DNA of 9,564 nucleotides, taken from assembly GCA_003542325.1 (NCBI GenBank), contig DPKV01000121.1, positions 4,757 to 14,320 on the forward strand. The letters run 5' to 3'. The number at the start of each line of letters is the position of its first letter. Within the stretch, counting starts at the first letter, position 1. Shown one piece after another: positions 1 to 6,686 of the stretch. A model generated the notes under the pieces. It was not told the origin of the DNA. It searched no databases and worked only from the letters and a program-made list of their open reading frames with translations. Position numbers and translations under genes: made by a program. This stretch comes from Anaerolineaceae bacterium (GTDB lineage Bacteria; Chloroflexota; Anaerolineae; Anaerolineales; Anaerolineaceae).

Positions 1-1043
1 AGCAACCCTTCGGCCCCCAGCATGGCTATATAGGTGTAAGCCCGGATATGCATCCCAAATTGCCCGTAAAAGGACTTCATGCGACCGATGGAATACTTTG
101 GGGTATAAAATCCAAAGAACGGCGGTGTTTCGTCATTACCCTCTTCTATCACGGTGACCACCGGGCCGGGGAGGAACTCCGCCAAAGCCTCAGATACGCC
201 GACGGGGCCCGACCCTGGTCCACCGCCGCCGTGGGGGGTGGAGAAGGTTTTATGCAGGTTGAAATGCATCACATCAAACCCGAGGTCGCCAGGCCGGACG
301 ACACCCAGCAAAGCATTTAGGTTTGCGCCATCGCCATAGACCAGACCGCCGGCTTCATGGACCAGACGGACCACTTCTTCGACATTCTCATCAAACAACC
401 CTAACGTGTTCGGGTTGGTGAGCATCAAACCCGCCAGGGTTTCGTCGCATTCCTGCCTGAGGGCGTCAACATCAACGTTGCCCCGGTTATCCGATGGAAG
501 TGGGACCACTTTAAAGCCGCTCATCGATGAGGTGGCCGGGTTGGTGCCGTGAGCCGAATCGGGAATCAGGATCTTCACCCGTTCGGGATGGTTGTTGTGC
601 TGGTGATATTTCTTGATAATAAGTGCACCGGTCAGTTCACCCTGGGCACCGGCAGCAGGCGAAAGGGAGACGCGATCAAACCCACTGATCTCCTGGAGCC
701 ATTCCTGGAGCTGGTACATCAAGTACAGGTTGCCCTGAACACTCACGATGGGCTGAAGTGGGTGCGTATCGACCATTCCAGGCAGGCGGGCCATTTCCTC
801 ATTGATCTTTGGGTTATATTTCATGGTGCATGAACCCAAAGGATAGAACCCGCCATCAATGGAATAGTTCAGCTTGGACAGGTTGGTAAAGTGGCGGATA
901 ACATCCTGTTCGGATAACTCGGGAAAATTCAGGTCATCCCGTTGAAATTCAGCTGGTAAAGCTGTGGTGGGTACGTCAGGATTGGGGAAGGTGACGCCCT
1001 TGCGACCTGGTTGGGAAAGTTCGTAGATCGTTTTCTCACTCAT
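1..1043 (-). CDS. gcvPB: Glycine dehydrogenase (decarboxylating) subunit 2, 3' end cut by window edge
   Basis: This is the PLP-binding half of the split P protein of the glycine cleavage system. With GcvPA it decarboxylates glycine and passes the aminomethyl group to the lipoyl arm of GcvH in the cytoplasm. I translated 347 complete codons from the ATG at 1043; the frame is open to the window edge. The family is usually about 480-490 residues, so roughly the last quarter is missing. Visible family motifs are YPLGSCTMKYNPK (about residues 67-79), SAHGTNPA (163-170), GDGANLNA (237-244) and NLHKTFSTPHGGGGPGSGP (262-280), in which K265 is the expected Schiff-base lysine. The start lies inside the end of gcvPA (8-nt overlap), with an AGGTG Shine-Dalgarno site about 4 nt upstream, which indicates translational coupling. 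Nothing is damaged in the visible part. The identification is secure. Confidence 0.96.
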   Translation of the reverse strand, partial: MSEKTIYELSQPGRKGVTFPNPDVPTTALPAEFQRDDLNFPELSEQDVIRHFTNLSKLNYSIDGGFYPLGSCTMKYNPKINEEMARLPGMVDTHPLQPIVSVQGNLYLMYQLQEWLQEISGFDRVSLSPAAGAQGELTGALIIKKYHQHNNHPERVKILIPDSAHGTNPATSSMSGFKVVPLPSDNRGNVDVDALRQECDETLAGLMLTNPNTLGLFDENVEEVVRLVHEAGGLVYGDGANLNALLGVVRPGDLGFDVMHFNLHKTFSTPHGGGGPGSGPVGVSEALAEFLPGPVVTVIEEGNDETPPFFGFYTPKYSIGRMKSFYGQFGMHIRAYTYIAMLGAEGL

Positions 1044-2391
1044 GGGCCACCTCGTCCAGGACTGCGACAAAATCATCAATGTCGTCTTTCGTGTTTTTCT
1101 CCGTCACGGCAACCAGCATGTGGTTTTCCATTTCAGGATAAGCCTGACTCAGGTCGTAGCCGCCAAGGATCCAATGCTCTTCAAGATGGAGGTTGATGGC
1201 ATTGACCGGTTTGGGGGTCTTGATCACAAATTCATGGAAGAAGGGTGTCTGCGGGAAGGCCAGAGAATACCCTTCCAATTTGGAGATCTCCTGGGCGGCG
1301 TAATGTGCTTTCTGATAGCATAAGTCAGCCACCTGGCGGAAGCCCTGTTTTCCCAGCAGGCTGAGGTAAACCGTTGCAGCCAGAGCCATCAACCCCTGAT
1401 TGGTGCAGATATTCGAAGTGGACTTTTCACGGCGAATGTGCTGCTCACGAGCGGTAAGGGTCAGGACGTAAGCCCGTTGACCATCTTCATCCTCAGTTTC
1501 GCCGACCAGACGGCCGGCCAGCTTGCGGACATATTGTTCCCTGGTGGTGAAGATGCCCAGATAAGGACCGCCAAAGGATAATGGAATACCCAGCGGTTGG
1601 CCTTCGCCAACGGCAATATCGACATTAAAATCACCGGGTGGTTTCAGCAGCCCCAACGCAGTTGGATTGAAAACCATCGCCACCAGCGCGCCGGCAGCAT
1701 GCGCAGCCTCAATAATCTTCGCATAGTCAATAATACGACCGAAGAAATCCGGATATTGAACCACAACCAGTGCAGTCTCGTTGTCGATTTGCTGGATAAA
1801 CGCTTCGTGTTCATCACTAATCGGTGTCTCTGGTCCGTCGCCGGTAACATTGACATCTTCCAGACCAACCATATAGGTGCGGACTGTTTCACGAAACTGG
1901 GGGTTCACTGCGGGGGAGAGCAGCATCTTCTTGCGCTTCCCACGGAAGAAGTGATACGCCAGGTTGGCTGCTTCTGCGGTGGCTGTTGCGCCATCGTAAT
2001 GGGAAGCATTGCTGACATCCATGCCGGTTAATTCGGCCATCAGGGATTGGAACTCAAAAATTGCCTGGAGCGTGCCTTGAGAGACTTCCGGTTGATAGGG
2101 GGTGTAGGCTGTATAAAATTCGCCACGACGAAGGATCATATCCACGGCAGCCGGGATGTAATGGTTATATGCACCGGCACCAAGGAAGGAATTGAAATCA
2201 TTCACGGAAGCATTCGCGCCGGCAATCTCACGCATTTCCGTTGAGACTTCCATTTCCGACAGTCCCTGAGGCAGATCAAGTTCCGGGAAGCGATATTTCT
2301 CAGGAACCTGTTCAAAAAGCTCTTCAATTGAATTGACCCCGATAACCCTCAGCATCTCATTGATTTCCTGGGGGGTGTGAGGTGTAAACAT
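1036..2391 (-). CDS. gcvPA: Glycine dehydrogenase (decarboxylating) subunit 1
   Basis: This is the N-terminal-type subunit of the split P protein. It has the aminotransferase fold type I but lacks the PLP lysine, and pairs with GcvPB to form the active decarboxylase. The 451-residue chain is the normal family length. Family motifs are the N-terminal MFTPHTPQEINEML, GAGAYNHYIP (71-80), PYQPEVSQGTLQAIFEFQ (98-115), SNASHYDGATA (127-137), GEGQPLG (262-268), GGPYLGIF (274-281) and REKSTSNICTNQGL (321-334). The start fits the conserved N-terminus and has a GAGGG Shine-Dalgarno site 3 nt upstream. Its ATG shares one base with the gcvH stop (TAATG), and its 3' end overlaps gcvPB by 8 nt. These overlaps point to a tightly coupled, equimolar operon governed by the glycine riboswitch upstream of gcvH. 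Confidence 0.97.
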   Translation of the reverse strand: MFTPHTPQEINEMLRVIGVNSIEELFEQVPEKYRFPELDLPQGLSEMEVSTEMREIAGANASVNDFNSFLGAGAYNHYIPAAVDMILRRGEFYTAYTPYQPEVSQGTLQAIFEFQSLMAELTGMDVSNASHYDGATATAEAANLAYHFFRGKRKKMLLSPAVNPQFRETVRTYMVGLEDVNVTGDGPETPISDEHEAFIQQIDNETALVVVQYPDFFGRIIDYAKIIEAAHAAGALVAMVFNPTALGLLKPPGDFNVDIAVGEGQPLGIPLSFGGPYLGIFTTREQYVRKLAGRLVGETEDEDGQRAYVLTLTAREQHIRREKSTSNICTNQGLMALAATVYLSLLGKQGFRQVADLCYQKAHYAAQEISKLEGYSLAFPQTPFFHEFVIKTPKPVNAINLHLEEHWILGGYDLSQAYPEMENHMLVAVTEKNTKDDIDDFVAVLDEVAHE

Positions 2392-2783
2392 TATCCCTCA
2401 CGTTCCTGGTTGTATGCTTCGTACGCTTCGGCGTCCATCAGGTCATCCAACTCGGAAGGATCATCAAGGGTCAATTTCACCAGCCATCCCGCGCCATAAG
2501 GATCACTGTTCAGGACTTCGGGATTGTCGGCAAGGGCTTCATTTACAGCAACGATCTTGCCGGAAACAGGGAAGTTAACGTCTGCGGCAGCTTTTACCGA
2601 TTCGACCGTTGCAACGGCGTCACCTTTTGCAACCTGATCGTCCTCTTCAACGGTCAGTTCAACATAAACGACATCGGAGAGCTGTTCCTGGGCATAGTCC
2701 GAAATGCCAACCAGAGCTTCATTGCCTTCAACTTTTACCCATTCATCCGTCTTTGCATATTTCAAGCCTTCGGGTGTACTCAT
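2391..2783 (-). CDS. gcvH: Glycine cleavage system H protein (lipoyl carrier)
   Basis: GcvH carries the aminomethyl group from the P protein to the T protein on a lipoyl arm, and its arm is reoxidised by lipoamide dehydrogenase. The product is 130 residues, the usual size. The lipoylation motif VATVESVKAAAD places the lipoyl lysine at K64. The downstream segment FPVSGKIVAVNEAL and the C-terminal DPYGAGWLVKL are typical of the family. I chose the ATG at 2783 (MSTPEGLKYAKTDEW) because it matches the family N-terminus and has a strong GAGGAG Shine-Dalgarno site at 2791-2796, 7 nt upstream. An in-frame extension to 2855 exists but lies in leader RNA and is not family-like. It is the first gene of the operon and is followed by gcvPA with a 1-nt overlap. 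Confidence 0.96.
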   Translation of the reverse strand: MSTPEGLKYAKTDEWVKVEGNEALVGISDYAQEQLSDVVYVELTVEEDDQVAKGDAVATVESVKAAADVNFPVSGKIVAVNEALADNPEVLNSDPYGAGWLVKLTLDDPSELDDLMDAEAYEAYNQEREG

Positions 2784-2892
2784 TCGTAAACTCCTCATTA
2801 TGTAATAGATCAGTCTATTATAATTCTCTGTCATCACACTGGCCGGGTTAATCACGAAAATAATTGGCTGGTAATGTTTCAGAGGTGTCTGT
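2784..2892 (-). other. Leader between glycine aptamer and gcvH (possible expression platform)
   Basis: About 110 nt of AU-rich leader RNA without a supported gene. Just 3' of the aptamer P1 helix is a small inverted repeat, CAGACACCTCTG (2880-2891, 4-bp stem), which could be the remnant 'ghost' hairpin described for singlet glycine riboswitches. Further on, CAGCC (2866-2870) is followed by an imperfect U-rich stretch (AAUUAUUUU) and can pair with GGCUG inside the aptamer (2920-2924). A perfect TATAAT hexamer (2817-2822) is present but has no -35 partner. I see no strong intrinsic terminator, so whether control is transcriptional or translational cannot be decided from sequence. Confidence 0.5.
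2791..2796 (-). promoter_or_regulatory. Shine-Dalgarno site of gcvH
   Basis: GAGGAG on the minus strand, 7 nt before the ATG at 2783. It decides the gcvH start in favour of the 130-residue product over the longer in-frame ORF that begins at 2855. Its GAGGAGU can pair imperfectly (4 bp, an A-A mismatch, 2 bp) with ACACCUC in the leader at 2882-2888, so it is one possible target of the riboswitch. Confidence 0.8.
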
Positions 2893-2974
2893 TTAACGGG
2901 TCTTTTTACCTGAGAGATTCAGCCTGCAGCTTTGCCCCTTCGGTGCCGTGTTGGAAACGGACTCTTCCCATTAA
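2893..2974 (-). promoter_or_regulatory. Glycine riboswitch, single aptamer (gcvT-type RNA)
   Basis: This RNA element binds glycine and controls glycine cleavage genes, usually switching them on. On the minus strand I see the family core: GGGAAGAGUCC, a small hairpin CCGU/ACGG, the highly conserved CACCGAAGGGGCAAA, and UGAAUCUCUCAGGUAAAAAGAC. The ends form an 8-bp P1 helix, UUAAUGGG (2967-2974) with CCCGUUAA (2893-2900), with one G-U pair. Only one aptamer is present: the promoter lies right upstream, and no second CACCGAAGGGGCAA core follows. Its place ahead of gcvH-gcvPA-gcvPB fits its known regulon. The match is clear by eye; a covariance-model search would confirm it. Confidence 0.93.
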
Positions 2975-2994
2975 CATCCAACGTCTTCGAGTTG

Positions 2995-3023
2995 ATTTTA
3001 AAAGCAGCCACAATAAAAGTCAA
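2995..3023 (-). promoter_or_regulatory. Promoter of the gcvH-gcvPA-gcvPB operon
   Basis: On the minus strand there is a TTGACT -35 box (3018-3023), a 17-bp spacer and a TAAAAT -10 box (2995-3000). This is a good housekeeping sigma-factor promoter. Transcription would start near 2987-2988, about 13 nt before the aptamer P1 helix, giving a leader of roughly 205 nt before gcvH. The position right upstream of the riboswitch strongly supports it. Confidence 0.8.
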
Positions 3024-3058
3024 GGCAGAAGGAATTAAATCTTACACCAATATCTGCC
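3024..3058 (-). repeat. Inverted repeat between the ABC operon end and the gcv promoter
   Basis: GGCAGA (RNA sense, 3053-3058) and TCTGCC (3024-3029) form a 6-bp inverted repeat with a 23-nt loop. It sits 34 nt after the stop of the upstream ABC gene and directly abuts the -35 box of the gcv promoter. It could be a weak terminator for the upstream operon (followed by UUGACUUUUAUU, a poor U tract) or a protein-binding site. The long loop makes both readings uncertain. Confidence 0.3.
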
Positions 3059-3092
3059 GCTCGCACTACTTTACCATTGGCTGTCTGTTCAT

Positions 3093-4910
3093 TTAGCGTT
3101 TGGCGAATTTCTTCGATGCTTCAATATATTCCAGTGATTGATGCCGGAAGTAAGTATTATATAGCTCAGCATAATACGCCCCTTTGTCAAGCAGGGCGGC
3201 ATGGTTGCCTTCTTCAATGATTTCGCCGTCTCTCATCACCATGATCCGGTCAGCGGATTTCACGGTTGAAAGCCTATGCGCGATCAGGATGCTGGTTGTG
3301 TTGGAGAGAATGAGATCCAAAGCGGCCTGGATCTGGGTCTCCGTAAATGGGTCAATGCTGGCAGTCGCCTCATCAAGGATGAAGATGGCCGGCTGCTGAA
3401 TCAAGACCCGCATCAAAGCCACAAGCTGGCGCTGACCCATTGAGAGTTGTGACCCGCGTTCACCTACCTCGGTATCCAGACCATTGGGCAGGGTTTCCAA
3501 CCACTCTCCCTCCCCAATTTGATTCCCGACTTGCAGGATTTTATCCCGCTTGCACCCCGGACATCCATAGCTGATATTTTCTTCAACCGTACCTGCGAAG
3601 AGAAAGGGTACCTGGGAAACGATACCCATTTTCTGCCGTAAGGCCAATAGATCGAATTCCCGGATGTTGACGCCATCGATCAGGATTTCGCCTCCCTGGT
3701 ATTCATAAAACCGCGTGATCAGACGTCCGATGGAGGTTTTTCCTGCGCCGGTGTGACCGACCAGGGCCAGGGTCTCACCGGGATCAATGTGAAGTGAGAA
3801 ATCCTTCAGCACAGGCTCATCAGGCGCATAGCTGAAGGAAACATGCCGTATATCGATCCGACCTTCGAGTTTGTTAGGCTTTAATGCTGCAACTTGCTGT
3901 ACTGAGTGAGGCGCATCGATCAGCGCGAAGATCCGTTCAGCGGCGGACATGCCGGTTTGCACCTGTGTCCAGAAGGAGGATAAGCTCATCACCGGGAAGA
4001 GGAACCGATCGAGGGTGGAAAGGAACAAGTACCATGCACCAGCGGTGACCAGTCCATTCAGAACTGTCATTGCACCGAAGTAAACCATCAAGGCGGTGGC
4101 CACGCCGCCAATTGTTCGCAGCATCGGAAATACAACCGACAGAATGAATCCCCGGGAGATATTGACCTTATAGGAGGTCTCGTTCGCTTCGGCGAATTCC
4201 TGATAAATGGACTCTTCCTGGCGGAAGTTCTTGGCAACGGCAATGCCGCTCACGGTCTCTTTAATCGTTGAATTGACATTGGCCATCGCCCGCATGCCTT
4301 CCCGTGTGATTTTTCGGGCAACGTGGCGATATTGAATTACGAGGAAGAAAAGAATGGGGACCAGGCACATAACGGCCAGGGCAAGACGCCATTCCGTCTG
4401 AAAGAGAATAACAGCCAGGATAATCGAGCTGACCAACTGTCCGATAACGTCCATTGTCAAGGTGATCAGTTGACCGAATTCACGTGTGTCTGAAGTGATC
4501 CGGGAAACGATCTTTCCAGAAGAGAAAGAATCGTGGAAAGCCAGGTCCTGCCGGATGGAGGCCTCAAACGCATCTGTGGATAATTGGCGGGTCAAATCAG
4601 AGATGGCGCGGGCTGATGAACGCCGTGCCAGGAGATTTGCCAGCCAGCTGAGGACACCGAACGCCAAAACGATCCCGGTAAGGGTAATGATAAAGCGGGT
4701 GCTGATCGTTTTACCGGTCACCTGATCCAAACCACGGGCAACAATAACCGGTGAATAGGCTTCGATCAAGGATCGGATTAGAATTAATACACCGAGGGTG
4801 ACCAGATAACGGGATTGGGTCTTAAAATAATCCATCATCCGATTGATTAATTTTTTATCGGTGTATTGACGATCGTATTTTTCTGCTGCCAGACCTGAAA
4901 AGAAACCCAT
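3093..4910 (-). CDS. ABC exporter half-transporter, subunit with catalytic Glu and LSMGQ signature
   Basis: A fused membrane and ATPase half-transporter of 605 residues, the usual length for multidrug/lipid-type ABC exporters of the inner membrane. The N-terminal membrane domain has about six hydrophobic segments (roughly 35-60, 73-95, 150-172, 174-193, 255-283 and 288-308). The ATPase domain starts near residue 350: Walker A GHTGAGKT (385-392), Q-loop Q433, signature LSMGQ (489-493), Walker B ending ILDEATASID with catalytic E514, and H-switch H545. The signature has Met for the first Gly. The partner encoded 2 nt upstream has the opposite defect, so the two should form a heterodimer in which this subunit supplies the Walker motifs of the working ATP site. 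A CPGC motif at 450-453 sits in the helical subdomain; its meaning is unknown. The start overlaps no gene; a GCGAG within the end of the upstream gene is the only Shine-Dalgarno candidate, so coupling is likely. The substrate cannot be inferred. Confidence 0.93.
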   Translation of the reverse strand: MGFFSGLAAEKYDRQYTDKKLINRMMDYFKTQSRYLVTLGVLILIRSLIEAYSPVIVARGLDQVTGKTISTRFIITLTGIVLAFGVLSWLANLLARRSSARAISDLTRQLSTDAFEASIRQDLAFHDSFSSGKIVSRITSDTREFGQLITLTMDVIGQLVSSIILAVILFQTEWRLALAVMCLVPILFFLVIQYRHVARKITREGMRAMANVNSTIKETVSGIAVAKNFRQEESIYQEFAEANETSYKVNISRGFILSVVFPMLRTIGGVATALMVYFGAMTVLNGLVTAGAWYLFLSTLDRFLFPVMSLSSFWTQVQTGMSAAERIFALIDAPHSVQQVAALKPNKLEGRIDIRHVSFSYAPDEPVLKDFSLHIDPGETLALVGHTGAGKTSIGRLITRFYEYQGGEILIDGVNIREFDLLALRQKMGIVSQVPFLFAGTVEENISYGCPGCKRDKILQVGNQIGEGEWLETLPNGLDTEVGERGSQLSMGQRQLVALMRVLIQQPAIFILDEATASIDPFTETQIQAALDLILSNTTSILIAHRLSTVKSADRIMVMRDGEIIEEGNHAALLDKGAYYAELYNTYFRHQSLEYIEASKKFAKR

Positions 4911-4912
4911 GA

Positions 4913-6682
4913 TTACTCGCTAAATATTCTTTGATATCCTTTTGACGTTTGCATCAATTCCTCATGCGACCCAACCGCCGAGATCCGTCCCTTACGCAGG
5001 ACAACAATCTGGTTCGCCCAACGGATCTGGGATAAGCGATGGGTGATGATAAGGGTTGTTCGTCCTTCAGCCGCCCTGAAAATGGCTTGTTGGATTTTGT
5101 CTTCAGTTTCGCTGTCAATTGCACTGGTGGAATCGTCGAGAACGAGAATGTGTGGAGAGGTCAGGAATGCCCGCGCCAGTGCCAGGCGTTGACGCTGGCC
5201 GCCGGAAAGGGTTGTGCCGCGTTCACCGATGACGGTATCATAACCGTTCTCAAAACTCATGATGAATTCATGGGCTTGCGCTTCTTTGGCAGCGGTCACA
5301 ATTTCATCCATCGTGGCTTCAGGTTTACCAAAGGCAATATTATCGGATATCGTTTTGGAAAAGAGGAAGATGTCCTGCTCAATGATGGATATTTGACTCC
5401 GCAGGGATTCGAGATACCATTCCCGGACGTCCATGCCATCCACCAATACCGCCCCTTCCTGCACGTCGAAAGTCCGGTTGATCAGTTTTACCAGAGATGT
5501 TTTTCCTGAGCCTGTTTGGCCGACGATAGCCACAGTCTGTCCGGGTTCTACCGATAAATTGATGTCATTCAGGATCGGTTCTCCAGGATTGTAACCAAAA
5601 GAAACATGCCTGAATTCAATCCGACCCTTAATTGCCTGTGTACATCCATCGATATTTTGGTCAAGATTGTTCTCTGTGTTCATTAATTCCAGGATGCGTT
5701 TGGCACTGGCGAACCCCAGTGAAATTTGAGAATATGCAAACAGAGAGGTGTTCGTGGGGAAACTCAACAGCGATAGCGTGCCAAAATAGGCAATGACATC
5801 ACCAATCGAGATGGCCCCTTGTTGAAGCAGGATAAGCGCATGGCCCAAACCTAGCGCTATTGTGATCCCCAGGAGGAGCATCGGCAGGAAGCGGCTCTCA
5901 ATGTCGCCCTGTTTGACGGATGCATCACGATAGGATATGGCGTTTTCACTGAACCGTTTGATCTCGGCATCGTCCTGGGCTGTACCTTTGACAACTTCGA
6001 CCCCATCGACAGCCTCAGCCAGCCGGCTGTTCATCGTCCCAAAGGATTGCCTGACCTCACTGGTGACCGGATTGAGGATGACAAGGTAATGCCAAAGTGC
6101 AAGGATATACAGGATAATGAATACGAGGGGAGCGAGGATCAATGCAGGGTGGTAGGTCGGCCCAACGATCAGGGGAATAAATAGAAAATTCAGAGAACCA
6201 ATCACCATGTTGAATCCCGGGCTGAACATGTAATTGACTTCCCGGACATCGTTCGTGGCCCGAGCCATCAGATCGCCAACCGATTGGAGATTGTGGAAGG
6301 TCATGTTCTTGCCGAGCAGGTTGACATACAATTCCTGCCGGACCACGCGCTCAATCTTTTGGGCGATGATCTCAAAGCCATAATTCCGGATAAATTGCAG
6401 AAAACCGCGCAGGATTTGGGACCCGCCGATTATCAAGGCGTAATTACCGAGGACGAGCAGAGATGGGTTATCCTTTAGGATTTCATTGAAAGCTCTGCCA
6501 ATATAAATGGGCACGATACTGGCCAGAGCCGCATTACTGATCGCCCCGATAAGCGCCATGATAATAAATGGCCATTGGTGTATGGTATGAGATAGGATCC
6601 AAAGTGCGGGGGATTTTCGGTTTGTTTTGTATTTCGTTTCAAAACTGAATTCCGAAATCCCCTCCGGAGTGTGTGAAGTCAT
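4913..6682 (-). CDS. ABC exporter half-transporter, subunit with LSGGQ signature and degenerate Walker B
   Basis: The first of two adjacent ABC exporter half-transporters; 589 residues, full length. Hydrophobic segments at about 36-62, 78-95, 155-175, 179-200, 265-285 and 291-308 form the membrane domain. The ATPase domain has Walker A GQTGSGKT (388-395), Q-loop Q436, canonical signature LSGGQ (492-496), Walker B LDDSTSAID (515-523) and H-switch H548. Residue 517, normally the catalytic Glu, is Asp. This is the known mark of the degenerate subunit in heterodimeric exporters such as BmrCD, LmrCD and TM287/288. It lies 4 nt after tex and 2 nt before its partner, so all three are probably co-transcribed. 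It probably exports a drug, lipid or peptide, but no motif tells which. Confidence 0.93.
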   Translation of the reverse strand: MTSHTPEGISEFSFETKYKTNRKSPALWILSHTIHQWPFIIMALIGAISNAALASIVPIYIGRAFNEILKDNPSLLVLGNYALIIGGSQILRGFLQFIRNYGFEIIAQKIERVVRQELYVNLLGKNMTFHNLQSVGDLMARATNDVREVNYMFSPGFNMVIGSLNFLFIPLIVGPTYHPALILAPLVFIILYILALWHYLVILNPVTSEVRQSFGTMNSRLAEAVDGVEVVKGTAQDDAEIKRFSENAISYRDASVKQGDIESRFLPMLLLGITIALGLGHALILLQQGAISIGDVIAYFGTLSLLSFPTNTSLFAYSQISLGFASAKRILELMNTENNLDQNIDGCTQAIKGRIEFRHVSFGYNPGEPILNDINLSVEPGQTVAIVGQTGSGKTSLVKLINRTFDVQEGAVLVDGMDVREWYLESLRSQISIIEQDIFLFSKTISDNIAFGKPEATMDEIVTAAKEAQAHEFIMSFENGYDTVIGERGTTLSGGQRQRLALARAFLTSPHILVLDDSTSAIDSETEDKIQQAIFRAAEGRTTLIITHRLSQIRWANQIVVLRKGRISAVGSHEELMQTSKGYQRIFSE

Positions 6683-6686
6683 TAGT

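Noticed and set aside
1597..2031. 144-codon open frame on the plus strand.
   Set aside because: It is antisense to the conserved core of gcvPA; no recognisable protein features or ribosome site.
2817..2822. Perfect TATAAT on the minus strand between the riboswitch and gcvH, suggesting a second promoter.
   Set aside because: No TTGACA-like box at 16-18 bp and no TGN extension. The leader is AT-rich, so a chance match is likely.
2784..2855. N-terminal extension of gcvH from an ATG at 2855 (24 extra residues).
   Set aside because: It lies in leader RNA, is not like H proteins, and the ATG at 2783 has a strong Shine-Dalgarno site and the family N-terminus.
3024..3058. GGCAGA/TCTGCC inverted repeat as a firm intrinsic terminator of the ABC operon.
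   Set aside because: The 23-nt loop, 6-bp stem and poor U tract are too weak for a firm call; kept only as a low-confidence repeat.
3489..3565. CPGC motif in the second ABC subunit as a metal-binding insertion.
   Set aside because: The segment has the same length as in ordinary ABC ATPase domains and only two Cys, so there is no inserted domain.
5039..5509. 156-codon open frame on the plus strand.
   Set aside because: It is the antisense of the ATPase domain of the ABC gene, whose protein motifs are complete on the minus strand.
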